Below are positions 18,073 to 25,983 of a stretch of 64,000 nucleotides of DNA, piece by piece. The notes below the pieces were generated by a model. That model searched no databases. It saw nothing but the letters and a program-made list of their open reading frames with translations, and had not been told where the DNA came from. The stretch's first letter is position 1; each line of letters opens with the position of its first letter. Source of the DNA: Nocardioides kribbensis (GTDB lineage Bacteria > Actinomycetota > Actinomycetes > Propionibacteriales > Nocardioidaceae); assembly GCF_015070375.1 (NCBI RefSeq), contig NZ_JADCLL010000008.1, positions 124,001-188,000 of the forward strand. Direction: 5' to 3'. The position numbers and the translations under genes were made by a program.

Positions 18073-18540
18073 CTAGGTCGGTTCCAGCGGAGTGAGCTCA
18101 TCTTCGACGTAGAAGACGTCGCGGTCTGCGATGCATGGTTGCCCGGTCGCTCTAGAGGTTCCGCCGCCAGCTTCCAGCAGACTCCCCGATCGCACGACGG
18201 TGCCGCCCTGTGGGTCGAGGATGACGAGGCCCTGGTCGGTCTGCTCAGCAGTGAACCCTGCGGGCCACACGACGTCGACCCGGCTCCCGTCCTCGGTCCG
18301 GAGGATGACGCAACCGTCGCTGTCGGCAGTGAGCTGTACGCCGGCCACCCGCAACAGCGCCTCGCGCCGCGGGTCGAGGGGGGTCCAGTCCGACGTAGCG
18401 ATCTGCAGGCGCTTCGACACCTCCGCCGATGTGGTGATGCGGGGCCCAGAGGTGGCGGGTGCGACGGGGTCTGTGTCTGCGCATCCCAGGAGGGGCAGGC
18501 CCAGTGCCACGGTGACTGAGACGGTGGCGATGCGCATCAT
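18073..18540 (-). CDS. Small lipoprotein (155 aa)
   Basis: Signal peptide with lipobox LLGC (MMRIATVSVTVALGLPLLGC), so a lipid-anchored extracytoplasmic protein is expected. The mature part has two further cysteines and an RTEDGSRVDVVWPAG...GGTVVRSG beta-like region. No family is recognised. Confidence 0.75.
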   Translation of the reverse strand: MMRIATVSVTVALGLPLLGCADTDPVAPATSGPRITTSAEVSKRLQIATSDWTPLDPRREALLRVAGVQLTADSDGCVILRTEDGSRVDVVWPAGFTAEQTDQGLVILDPQGGTVVRSGSLLEAGGGTSRATGQPCIADRDVFYVEDELTPLEPT

Positions 18541-18642
18541 GGGTGATCTGACGCCGGGCGGTGCGGCCTGGTTCCTGCTAAGACTCCGTCCGGTGCGTCC
18601 CGTGAGCGGGCGGGGCTGCCGTGGTGATGCTCGACCTCACGG

Positions 18643-18828
18643 TCAGCCAGAGGCATCGGAGCCCACGTCCGCCCTCCGCCAACACACGATGCTCGCGGCC
18701 GCCGCACCTACGGCGAGCACCAAGGCGAAGACGGCGAACGGCACCGACTCAGCAACAAACAAGTTGACCCCGGCTGCGACGGAAAGCAGTGCAGCGACGA
18801 CTGCCGCATTGATCGCTGCGAGCCTCAT
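18643..18828 (-). CDS. Small two-helix membrane protein (61 aa)
   Basis: ATG at 18828 one base after the stop of the upstream gene, so the two are probably coupled. MRLAAINAAVVAALLSVAAG and VPFAVFALVLAVGAAAASIV form two helices, followed by CWRRADVGSD. Function is unknown. Confidence 0.6.
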   Translation of the reverse strand: MRLAAINAAVVAALLSVAAGVNLFVAESVPFAVFALVLAVGAAAASIVCWRRADVGSDASG

Positions 18829-18829
18829 C

Positions 18830-19063
18830 TCAGTTCTCCCACCATGCGTAGACGACGATGGCAAGTGCGATGACGATGAACACCGACCCGCCGACCACGA
18901 TGCTGATGTAGTTGCCGCCTGGCTTCCGCCGGTACCCCAGGGCGGATGCTGCGTCGGCCCCGACCAGTATCTCAATGGTGCGACCGAAAGGACGGTTGGA
19001 CAAGATTATGAACAACCCGAAGATCCCTAATAGCAGCGCCGCGCCCAGCTGATCGTCGGTCAC
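18830..19063 (-). CDS. Small two-helix membrane protein (77 aa)
   Basis: GTG at 19063 is preceded by AAGGGA six bases upstream and is preferred to an upstream ATG at 19114 without a ribosome site. Two helices (LGAALLLGIFGLFIIL and ISIVVGGSVFIVIALAIVVYAWW) flank a loop with NRPFGRTIEI. It is cotranscribed with the following 61-aa gene. Function is unknown. Confidence 0.6.
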   Translation of the reverse strand: MTDDQLGAALLLGIFGLFIILSNRPFGRTIEILVGADAASALGYRRKPGGNYISIVVGGSVFIVIALAIVVYAWWEN

Positions 19064-19241
19064 GGGAATTCCCTTCGGGTCGGACGTGCCTGCGGGTAGC
19101 CACTTGGCGGTCATTCAGGCGTTTGAGCCTAGAGGCCAAAGTGCGAACTCATCGATACGTCGTCCGCCTGCTGGCTCGTGCGGCAACGAGCCCGACGGTG
19201 AGCAGGCCCGTGCACTGCCCGAGGCGGGCGACCCCAAGCGG

Positions 19242-19913
19242 TCAGGAGCCAACAGACGGTTCCCAGGGGCGTCCGGCCCACCGTCGGACGTCGGGAGGCG
19301 CGGGCTGCTCGGGGTCGAGCCAGGCTTCGTCGTGGTCGCCGGAGCTGGCCCAGCCGGTGGCTTCGCGAGTGATGAATCCCGAGGGGCCGAGGGCGTGGAT
19401 GACGCCGCCGGAGGCGATGGTGCGGATGGTGTCGTCGAGCTCGGTGAGGAGGGCTGCGGATCCGTCGTCGCAGGCGTCGCATCCGCAGAAGGGCAGCCCG
19501 GAGAGGAACGCATCTCCGTGGTCAGGGTCGGTAACAGCGAGGTCGATGCCGAACCGCGACCCGTCGGTGGTGCGGTGGCCCACGAGCAGAGCGAGCGCTC
19601 CCGGTGCGGTCGGGGTGAGCTGGTGGACGGAGTCGTGCTGCACGTCGGGCGTCGGCCATTGCCGGGGGTCGACGTCTTGCGTGGTGACGATGCCCCGGGT
19701 GGTCAGTACCTGCTGCCAGGCGGTGAGGCGGGCGTCGAGGATGGCGTACTTGCCGGGGTCGGTGTAGCGGGAGTACTCGGCCTCAGCGGGCGGCTGGCCG
19801 AAGGGGCGGGGATCGGGCCAGGCGGGCGTGTGGCGCCCGGTCTCGATGAAGGTCTGGTCGACTTCGGCCAGGACCGCAGCGAACCAGGCGGGCGCGGTCA
19901 CGACGATGCTCAC
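19242..19913 (-). CDS. DUF6226-like protein (223 aa)
   Basis: GTG at 19913 follows a good GGTGGAGGGG ribosome site. A longer reading from 20051 is rejected because the extra residues are low quality. The start APAWFAAVLAEVDQTF, the EYSRYTDPGKYAILDARLTAW segment and a CGCDACDDG cysteine cluster suggest a conserved actinobacterial DUF. I believe this is DUF6226 but could not check. Soluble, no signal peptide. The Cys cluster could bind a metal. Divergent from the next plus-strand gene. Confidence 0.7.
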   Translation of the reverse strand: MSIVVTAPAWFAAVLAEVDQTFIETGRHTPAWPDPRPFGQPPAEAEYSRYTDPGKYAILDARLTAWQQVLTTRGIVTTQDVDPRQWPTPDVQHDSVHQLTPTAPGALALLVGHRTTDGSRFGIDLAVTDPDHGDAFLSGLPFCGCDACDDGSAALLTELDDTIRTIASGGVIHALGPSGFITREATGWASSGDHDEAWLDPEQPAPPDVRRWAGRPWEPSVGS

Positions 19914-20125
19914 CCCTCCACCTTGCCGCATCTGAAGCCGTCGACGGTTCAGGCCCTGAGGACGTGGGCTGGTTGCGACTGGCGCGGCTGCGGTGCTCCG
20001 TCGGTGAAAGGTCTCGAGCCGGCTTCGTCCCTCACTGGGGGTGAGGGTCACACGGGTGTTCGACGGTGGTGAGGCGGGTCGCTGTGTTCAGGACGGGAGT
20101 GAGTCTGTCGCACTAGGATGCGAGC

Positions 20126-20395
20126 ATGTCCCGGTCGAGTCGCCGACGCGCTGCTGCGCAGGTCCGCCGCGAGGGGCCGGTTGAGATGTACATGGTGGAC
20201 CTCGGGGGAATGAAGAACCGGTCCGATGTGCCCGCGTCGGGGGATGAGCCCCGCATGCTGACCAGCGACGAATTCCGTTTCGCGACGGCGGAGTGCCTCC
20301 GCACGCAGACACGGGTCCCCTTCTTCCTGCGTCCCATCCTGACGCGGATGATGGTCCGCAGCTTCGAGCAGGGCCAGAAGCACGTCGGGCAGTAG
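20126..20395 (+). CDS. Small basic hypothetical protein (89 aa)
   Basis: ATG at 20126 with an AGGATGCGAGC upstream sequence. Basic N-terminus (SRSSRRRAAAQVRRE), then MVDLGGMKNRSDVP and a helical C-terminus (ILTRMMVRSFEQGQKHV). Divergently arranged with the DUF6226-like gene. No family is recognised. Confidence 0.5.
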   Translation: MSRSSRRRAAAQVRREGPVEMYMVDLGGMKNRSDVPASGDEPRMLTSDEFRFATAECLRTQTRVPFFLRPILTRMMVRSFEQGQKHVGQ

Positions 20396-20443
20396 CCGGG
20401 CGGCGCGTGTGTAGTGGTCGTGGTGCTCGGTCACCTTCATGCG

Positions 20444-20626
20444 TCAGCGGCCCGCTTCACGTTGATCGAGTTGCCTGGCGCTGGGGTCGGCGCGGTTGGC
20501 GTGCGGGCTGACGACGCCCTTCACCAGGTCGCCCCGTACCAACTCGTCGACGAACTCGTGGCGTTGCCTCGCCTGAGTGGCGGGGACGCTAACGACGGAG
20601 ACGGGAAACCGCCAACGCGCCGGCAT
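20444..20626 (-). pseudogene. 5' fragment of unknown gene X (dispersed repeat family B)
   Basis: Encodes MPARWRFPVSVVSVPATQARQRHEFVDE..., the N-terminus of the same gene seen at 32515-33232. Homology stops near 20475 and the frame ends shortly after, so only about 50 residues remain. It overlaps the 3' end of the small membrane protein gene upstream in the same arrangement as the other copy. Confidence 0.7.
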
Positions 20627-20816
20627 GGAGCACCAGCAGCGCCGGGGAGGCGAGGGTCATCACGCCGAGCGAGGCGAGGAAGAACCCGTCGTCATCGGCG
20701 GCATCTACCGGCTCGACGTACCACAGGTCGTTCGGCGCGGTCGACAGAAGAGCGATGAAGAGCATCGCCATGATAGTCGCGAAGAGGGCGACGTGGCCGA
20801 TCGCTTGCATAGACAA
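20589..20816 (-). CDS. Two-helix membrane protein Y (75 aa), repeat family B
   Basis: MSMQAIGHVALFATIMAMLFIALLS, an acidic loop (VEPVDAADDDG) and a second helix (LGVMTLASPALLVLHAGALAV) ending SRLRR. The C-terminal half is duplicated at about 33233-33310, where the stop codon TAG has become CAG. Overlaps the start of gene X. Function is unknown. Confidence 0.6.
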   Translation of the reverse strand: MSMQAIGHVALFATIMAMLFIALLSTAPNDLWYVEPVDAADDDGFFLASLGVMTLASPALLVLHAGALAVSRLRR

Positions 20817-20974
20817 TCCAGCCCCTCACCTTGATGCTTCGAGCTGAACGAGAGGCTGATTCAAGCAGACGCAGCCTGCCGCAGTTCAGCGCTTCGTACG
20901 GCAGCTCGTGGGAAGGGCGTGCCGCCGATGGGGACAAGGGCAGGCTGCGGGTCTGGGCGCCGCGATGGAGGTGG

Positions 20975-21590
20975 CGACCTGACCTACACCGACGACAACA
21001 TGTCGCGCACCGCCACTGTCGCCGACGCCCGCAACGTGCGCACCACGTACCGCTACGACGGCCTCGACCACGTCGTCTCCGAGTCCATGGTCGACCTCGA
21101 CAACAACTAGCAGCAGAACGCCGGATACAAGTACGACCTGACAGGTGCTCACCAACGCGGCACCTGTGCCATCGGCAGGCGGCACACCTCTTCGCCCGTC
21201 GGCGCAGTTCGACTTCGATGAACTCAACCGTCTAGTCGGCGAATACGCCCAGCAGTTTCTCCGGTCGGACCACGTACCTCGACGACCCGGCCGGCAACCT
21301 GAGCGCTACCACCGACGAGGGCCAGGTCGTCGCAGAAGCCAACTACCCCGAGGCCACCCGCTACGCCTACGGCGCCGCAAACCGCGCAACCGCAGTAGAC
21401 GACCCTCGGGGCGAACCCAACGCCGCCGGCAGCGTCACGCCGCCAAACCTGAACCCGATGATCCGGTTCGACTACAACCCTCAGAACAACCGGACCCGCA
21501 TCCGGTTCGACTCAGCAATCCTTAAGGAATGTCTATCAGGAACGTTTCTACTTCACTTTGCGAGTGCATCTTGTTGACGAGCCTTTTGCA
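20975..21590 (+). pseudogene. RHS/YD-repeat protein debris
   Basis: Broken frames encode RHS repeats: GDLTYTDDNMSRTATVADARN, TYRYDGLDHVVSES, then a TAG stop after LDNN. After frame changes follow FDFDELNRLVGEY and TTYLDDPAGNLS...ATRYAYGAANRATAVDD. There are at least two frameshifts and one stop, with no start codon and no toxin C-terminus. RHS proteins deliver polymorphic toxins; this one is dead. Directly beyond it, on the other strand, is an orphan gene (21522-22166). Confidence 0.75.
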
Positions 21591-22166
21591 GCCCCCAATC
21601 ACGGTCCACGGGGAGTCCTTGTCGCAGTTCAAGGACCAGGAATAATCGGCACCGATGATCCATTCCGGATAACTGGGAACTGCGCTTACGCTGTAAGCGG
21701 CCGCAACCTTGTCTAACGAGACCTCCGCGACGGAGTACGACTCGCCACCTACTTCGACGTCGTGCCACGACGTCTGGCTGCGGGGCACATTGCCACGGCG
21801 TCCTTTCCAGTACGCGGCAATGACGGGCTCAGTTTGGACTGTCGCGCTCAAGACGTCCCGGATGGCACGTTCAACCGTGACCGACGGGAGACCCTCGTCT
21901 GGATATTCATAGCGGCGACCATTCAACCAGGCGCCTGCTCGCCAGTTCAGCACGGAGGTAGGCACGTTGGGAGCGGCCAGCTCAAGTTGGTTAACGCCTT
22001 GCGCGCCCGCGATCTCGCTCCACGTCGCACTGACGGCACCCGGGTCGCCGAACCACGGGTTGAACACGCGTAGGTACGACTCGTAACCAACTGGCAGCCC
22101 TAGATGGCGGTCAATACTCATGGTCCAGCGACCCAGGTGCTTTAGCCCCTGTCCTTGCGGTTGCAT
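21522..22166 (-). CDS. Hypothetical protein beside RHS debris (214 aa)
   Basis: ATG at 22166 follows AAAGGA five bases upstream; an earlier ATG at 22190 lacks a site. Soluble protein without signal peptide, rich in Trp and Tyr (YESYLRVFNPWFGDPGAV, YWKGRRGNVP, YPEWIIGADYSW), with two cysteines near the end. It is less GC-rich than neighbours in places. No family is recognised. Its place opposite an RHS remnant suggests leftover cargo or an immunity-like protein, but nothing in the sequence proves this. Confidence 0.6.
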   Translation of the reverse strand: MQPQGQGLKHLGRWTMSIDRHLGLPVGYESYLRVFNPWFGDPGAVSATWSEIAGAQGVNQLELAAPNVPTSVLNWRAGAWLNGRRYEYPDEGLPSVTVERAIRDVLSATVQTEPVIAAYWKGRRGNVPRSQTSWHDVEVGGESYSVAEVSLDKVAAAYSVSAVPSYPEWIIGADYSWSLNCDKDSPWTVIGGCKRLVNKMHSQSEVETFLIDIP

Positions 22167-22419
22167 TGTGTCCTTTCGCGGCGAGTTCACCTCGCCGCAT
22201 GGGGTCGCTTGTCTTCATCTGTGCGGACGCAAATCGAAACCGAACACAATTGTTGGCCTTTGTCGGACTGAGGTTCGGTGCGTCGATTCTGTGACCACAA
22301 TCCGTCTCGAGCGGCGGGCTCCCCGCGATCCGCTCTGACGTGGCCAGCTAATTAGGCCGCCCGCTTGCGAGGAGCAAGCGTTCGCGTGCTCCGTCCCTCG
22401 CGTCTCGGAGGACCTGCCC

Positions 22420-22635
22420 CTAGCGTTCTTGCATGCCGTCGCCCCGGGGAGGCTGAGCTCGCCGCTCCACCCTCCGGTAGATCACCACTGCTGCCACGAA
22501 CCCGACAACTGCAGCCACGAGCAATGCAACCATGATGGGGGCGGCGCCCGTGACAGCCAGCACGATGCCGCTCGTAGCTCCGATGAAGAAGCCACCTTGA
22601 ACCGCTGATCGTCCAGCGCGACGTTCTTGGCTCAT
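22420..22635 (-). CDS. Two-helix membrane protein (71 aa)
   Basis: MSQERRAGRSAVQGGFF then two helices (IGATSGIVLAVTGAAPI and MVALLVAAVVGFVAAVVIY) and a basic tail. Its ATG overlaps the stop of the 26-aa upstream peptide (ATGA), so it is probably translationally coupled. Function is unknown. Confidence 0.6.
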   Translation of the reverse strand: MSQERRAGRSAVQGGFFIGATSGIVLAVTGAAPIMVALLVAAVVGFVAAVVIYRRVERRAQPPRGDGMQER

Positions 22636-22712
22636 CGTTGAACGACCTTCACATAGAAGGCGAGACTCGCCATGATGAAGAAGGCGAAAGCCACTTGCTG
22701 CAACGGACCCAC
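22632..22712 (-). CDS. 26-aa single-helix membrane peptide, copy 1
   Basis: GTG at 22712 encodes MGPLQQVAFAFFIMASLAF and then YVKVVQR, one hydrophobic helix. A close copy occurs at 30132-30205. Overlap with the downstream 71-aa membrane protein suggests a two-gene membrane unit or a leader peptide. A longer reading from 22826 adds unrelated residues and is less likely because conservation with copy 2 begins here. Confidence 0.55.
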   Translation of the reverse strand: MGPLQQVAFAFFIMASLAFYVKVVQR

Positions 22713-22969
22713 GTGGGACTCCCGATCCTGACTGCCAGATGTCTTGGCGGTCGCCTCAATCGTCTCCAGAGCAGGTGCCTCCGGTTTCACTGATGCGGCG
22801 CGCTGCCGTTGCGGTCGAAGACCCACTCCATGCTGAAGCGCGGCGACCTCAACCTATCCGTCGTCCGACGGAACTTGCGGCGGAGCCAGCTGGTCGAGCG
22901 CGGTCCCTTCCTCCGGCGGCGCCGTCCGTCGAAAAGCGAAGCGCGCGACCGCGCTGTCCCTGAGCTCAA

Positions 22970-22986
22970 CAGAAACTCAACAGAAA
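22970..22986 (+). repeat. 17-bp direct repeat, left copy, flanking tRNA fragment
   Basis: cagaaactcaacagaaa occurs here and identically at 23221-23237, with the tRNA 3' fragment between. Each copy is itself a tandem of cagaaactcaa. Placement around an attachment-type core resembles arm-type integrase binding sites. Confidence 0.6.
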
Positions 22987-23116
22987 GTCCGGGATCCGCC
23001 CCTCCCATCGATGACGCAACGTGAGCCACGAGGTGGGCCCGTGACACGTTTGCGCAGGTCAGAGCGCTGCATGCGGTCTCCGTTGGCGGTGCAGTCCGCC
23101 ACTATCCGACAGGAGA

Positions 23117-23150
23117 AGGTCGTCGGTTCGATTCCGACAGGCGGCTCCAC
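23117..23150 (+). other. 3' tRNA fragment (probable attachment-site scar)
   Basis: Contains a T-arm (gtcgg, loop ttcgatt, ccgac at 23122-23138), a 7-nt acceptor strand aggcggc, a discriminator t and cca (23147-23149). The wording is like actinobacterial tRNA-Thr. The 5' half (expected gccgcct acceptor strand near 23074) is absent, so it is not a functional tRNA. Such 3' fragments are left by integration of tyrosine-integrase elements. No integrase gene is visible nearby. Confidence 0.7.
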
Positions 23151-23153
23151 CTC

Positions 23154-23188
23154 AAGCCCCTGACCTGCAGTGATGCGGTCGGGGGCTT
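23154..23188 (+). terminator. Hairpin after tRNA fragment
   Basis: aagcccc-t-gacc pairs with ggtc-g-ggggctt around a short loop immediately downstream of the tRNA 3' fragment. It is a plausible Rho-independent type stem, as often follows tRNA genes. No long T-run is present, though the sequence tcgtcgtt follows. Confidence 0.55.
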
Positions 23189-23220
23189 CGTCGTTCCGGG
23201 CCCGCGAGGGGTCAAGTCAG

Positions 23221-23237
23221 CAGAAACTCAACAGAAA
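23221..23237 (+). repeat. 17-bp direct repeat, right copy
   Basis: Exact second copy of the 22970-22986 repeat, 251 bp away in the same orientation, on the other side of the tRNA fragment. Confidence 0.6.
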
Positions 23238-23426
23238 CTCCGCGGAGTCCCTGCCCGCCACGTGTCCGTGAGGCCGACCGGCTGCAGGACCGTTGCCCGT
23301 CCCTGTGGTTGCGCGTCGACGGCCTCCTGAAGGGGCTCGCGACGCGCGTCTCGTGCCTCGCTCCGGTGTAGCGGGACCCGGAGAAGTCGGTGTCCGGGAT
23401 GTTGACCCTCACGGACCAGCAGGATG

Positions 23427-23457
23427 TATCGTTTAACGACAATATCGTTTGACGACA
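23427..23457 (+). promoter_or_regulatory. Tandem 15-bp operator upstream of membrane protein/HTH pair
   Basis: tatcgtttaacgaca (23427-23441) and tatcgtttgacgaca (23443-23457) are near-identical, 16 bp apart, ending 10 bp before the ATG at 23468. Each half has the atcgtt/aacgat symmetry seen in operators of small Xre-type regulators. Autoregulation by the HTH protein encoded as the second gene is inferred. Confidence 0.7.
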
Positions 23458-23467
23458 TGGAGGCTCG

Positions 23468-24148
23468 ATGAGCCACAGCACCCCCGTACAGCCCTCCCGG
23501 CGCGACCCCCTCGGTCCACTCGATGCGCTGACGACCGCGGCGCTCAGCCTCTTCGCGGTGGCGCTGCTGGCGTTCGTGACCTTCTCCACGGTGGCTGTGG
23601 TGAGAGGGGTGGACAGTCCGGTCACCCTCATGGGACTCGGGCAGTCGGAGGCCTGTGTCGAAGCAGAGGTCGGTCGTGCGGATCTGCCGGCCGGCGACGG
23701 TGGGCGTCCCGTGGTGGACATCGACCGGGGCGAGGCCGAGGTATTCGCCGAGACTGCAAGCGTGTGCCTCAACGACCCGAACGGCGCGGAGGTGGCTGCA
23801 GCCGCGGTGCCCACGGTCGGCACCACGGCGCTTGCGGTCGGTGCGCTTGTGCTCGTCCGAAGGGTCATCCGCCGAGCTCGCCGCCATGGAGCGTTCACAC
23901 TCCCGGTGGCCGCGGCCGTACGTCACCTGGCGTGGCTGCTGCTTGTCCAGGCGCTGGTGTGGCCGTTCGTTTCGGCTGCGGCCAGGGGCACGGTCCTGGA
24001 CGGGGCCACCGGTGGGGACTGGCACGCCTCGCTGCTCTCGCCGGGACTGAACTGGCTGCTTGTCATTGTGGCGGTGGGAGTGCTGACAGTGGGGCGGGTC
24101 CTACGGCTGAGTGTCGCGCTCCAAGACGAAGTCGACCACCTCGTATGA
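23468..24148 (+). CDS. DUF2975-like four-helix membrane protein
   Basis: 226 aa. Membrane segments at about 22-48, 110-130, 148-170 and 190-212, with an exposed loop containing two Cys (about 65 and 100). Topology and coupling to a small HTH protein match the DUF2975/YozG-type modules of Firmicutes and actinobacteria. Its ATG lies just behind a duplicated operator. The stop overlaps the start of the regulator (ATGA). Confidence 0.7.
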   Translation: MSHSTPVQPSRRDPLGPLDALTTAALSLFAVALLAFVTFSTVAVVRGVDSPVTLMGLGQSEACVEAEVGRADLPAGDGGRPVVDIDRGEAEVFAETASVCLNDPNGAEVAAAAVPTVGTTALAVGALVLVRRVIRRARRHGAFTLPVAAAVRHLAWLLLVQALVWPFVSAAARGTVLDGATGGDWHASLLSPGLNWLLVIVAVGVLTVGRVLRLSVALQDEVDHLV

Positions 24149-24414
24149 GCCGCTCGAAGAGTTCCGACAGGTCATCCAGCGACACCTCGGGCGAGGGGCA
24201 CCGGGTCGTTCTGCACCTGGACTCCATGCTCCTCGATCGGGGAATGACCTTGACCGAGCTCGCCGATCGGGTCGGGATCACGGTGGTGAACCTGTCGATC
24301 CTGAAGAACGGCCGCGCGCGGTCGGTTCGATTCAGCACGCTGACCGCGATCTGCGACGTGCTCGGATGTCAGCCCGGAGACCTGCTCGAGGTGGCCCCGA
24401 AGGACCGATCGTAG
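24145..24414 (+). CDS. Small Xre/YozG-type helix-turn-helix regulator
   Basis: 89 aa. After a Ser-rich start, residues about 24-85 form a Cro/C1-type HTH (MTLTELADRVGITVVNLSILKNGRARSVRFSTLTAICDVLGCQPGDLL). The recognition helix region NLSILKNGRARSVRF is typical of the YozG-like group that partners DUF2975 membrane proteins. Translationally coupled to the upstream gene. It probably binds the duplicated operator upstream of the pair. Confidence 0.88.
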   Translation: MSRSKSSDRSSSDTSGEGHRVVLHLDSMLLDRGMTLTELADRVGITVVNLSILKNGRARSVRFSTLTAICDVLGCQPGDLLEVAPKDRS

Positions 24415-24530
24415 CGGCTCTTCACGAGGGGCCCGGAGACAGCGACACGGGCGACAAGCCAGACCATAACTATGGGCGCCCAGCCGAAACGTCGGACAGC
24501 TGCCATGCGCGGGAGCGCTAGCCTTCGCGC

Positions 24531-24767
24531 ATGCATTGGGATGAGGTCTCGAAACAGTCGGTCGCCACGCCGAGAAGGCGTAACTTTCCCGTTCTTGCTC
24601 TCCTGGGCGTCCTGGCCTGTGGGGTCTTTGCCATGATCGTGCTCACCTCGCCCGCTGCGTTCGTCGCTGGCGGGCTGTGCTGCGGACTTGCCGTTTTCGG
24701 GGCCTCGTTGTGGCGGCGGCACGAGCTCCGAACTGACGCATCTGAGGCCTCCACGAGGGCAAAGTGA
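24531..24767 (+). CDS. Small membrane protein (78 aa)
   Basis: MHWDEVSKQSVATPRRRN, then two hydrophobic segments (FPVLALLGVLACGVFAMIVL and AAFVAGGLCCGLAVFGASLW) and a charged tail. Function is unknown. Followed directly by repeat family A copy 2. Confidence 0.55.
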   Translation: MHWDEVSKQSVATPRRRNFPVLALLGVLACGVFAMIVLTSPAAFVAGGLCCGLAVFGASLWRRHELRTDASEASTRAK

Positions 24768-24945
24768 TCGGACCGTCGAACCCGGTAGCTCTATGTCGGA
24801 GGGCCGCGAGTTGCTTGCGAGGGGCCCCGTTCTGCGCCGACGAGATGCCGACGAGGTGCTGACGGTGGCGCTGGATCCTGAGCGACAGGCAGTTGGTCGC
24901 GGGGCCATGAGGGGTTCCCCGCGATGGCTGAGTGCGCCGAACAAG
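24767..24945. repeat. Dispersed repeat family A, copy 2
   Basis: Homologous to about 9851-9990. From ATG 24793 this copy is open and reads MSEGRELLARGPVLRRRDAD then EVLTVALDPERQAVGRG, which looks like a fragment of a real gene. The frame ends at 24993 and overlaps the ribosome-site region of the next gene, so it is not called as functional. Confidence 0.55.
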
Positions 24946-25013
24946 GCAGTCCTGGTGGCGGGAGTTCTGTACTGCTTTCCGATATTATCATAATTGGTAC
25001 GGAGGTCGAGAAT

Positions 25014-25217
25014 ATGAACAAGAAGCCCCAGTCAGCGTTTCTCTATATGCAATTGTTCTTTGCGGCCATTGTTGCCATGGTGGTGATAGCAATCGTGTGG
25101 GGTCAAGTTTCAGATGGATCGTCCACCCAGGGCTCCGTGATTTTCGGTCTCACATTGGTTGTGGCGGTTGCTGTCGCTGCTGTTCTTGTCCGTAGGGCTA
25201 CTCGTCGGCGAGAGTGA
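25014..25217 (+). CDS. Small membrane protein (67 aa)
   Basis: ATG at 25014 preceded by GGAGGTCGAG. MNKKPQSAFLYM then helices LFFAAIVAMVVIAIVW and SVIFGLTLVVAVAVAAVLV, ending RRATRRRE. The lower GC of the upstream bases (gatattatcataattgg, about 24981-24996) could hold its promoter. Function is unknown. Confidence 0.65.
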   Translation: MNKKPQSAFLYMQLFFAAIVAMVVIAIVWGQVSDGSSTQGSVIFGLTLVVAVAVAAVLVRRATRRRE

Positions 25218-25487
25218 TGGACGGCCTGAATGCGATGCAGGTGCATTCTCGGTAGGTTTTTGCGTTCTTGAGTGGCTACATCAACGAAGTTCATGATCGT
25301 CAGCAGTTCGCCGCGCGCCCCTGCTTCGCTTCGGATGTTCGCCCCGGTGTTGCCGATCACTACAGGAACTCAAATTGCACCCCTGAGTACCGCTGGCGGA
25401 GCGCTTGGCGTGCATTACTGAGTTCCATATCATCAATCTTCACAAGAGCGTTGAGGGAGCTTCCGCTGTGACATTGGATCAAATCTG

Positions 25488-25775
25488 ATGAGCATTTGGG
25501 CCGCAGCGATCTGCGGGATTGCGGGCCTGCTCGTGGCGTTCGCCCCGAACTTTCGGGCAAGCCATGTCCCCGTGATAGAAGGCGACGAGATTAAGCGGCG
25601 TGCACAACTGTCGACGTTGCGGCTGTGGAAGGTGACCACTTCTGCGCTCGCGCTTCTCGCAGCAGTTCTTCTCGTTTTCGATGAACTTTGGTTCGGGTCG
25701 TTGATGGCGTCGACCACGCTCTTCGGTCTGTCAATGGTGGCCTTCGTCAAACACAAGTTGACCAATGGTGCGTAG
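25488..25775 (+). CDS. Small membrane protein (95 aa)
   Basis: ATG at 25488. Three hydrophobic segments: SIWAAAICGIAGLLVAFAP, VTTSALALLAAVLLVF and SLMASTTLFGLSMVAFV, with a charged loop (VIEGDEIKRRAQ). Function is unknown. Confidence 0.6.
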   Translation: MSIWAAAICGIAGLLVAFAPNFRASHVPVIEGDEIKRRAQLSTLRLWKVTTSALALLAAVLLVFDELWFGSLMASTTLFGLSMVAFVKHKLTNGA

Positions 25776-25983
25776 GTCCGCTACCGGCATGCCCACAATT
25801 GACCCGTGCTAGCTCGCTCGCTTGCGGCGCTCGGTCCCAGAAGTTTCCTGGCCAGCACGCCGATGTGGTGAGAGCCGGAGTTTCCCTCGCCGTACTCCAG
25901 GAAAAAAGCTTCCCTCGCACACAAAGGCTGCACCCACCACCGGGTTGAACAACCCGGCTTGGCATCACACACGGGCCGTTGCG

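Noticed and set aside
23074..23149. Complete tRNA gene
   Set aside because: Only T-arm and acceptor 3' strand can be formed; the expected 5' acceptor sequence is missing.
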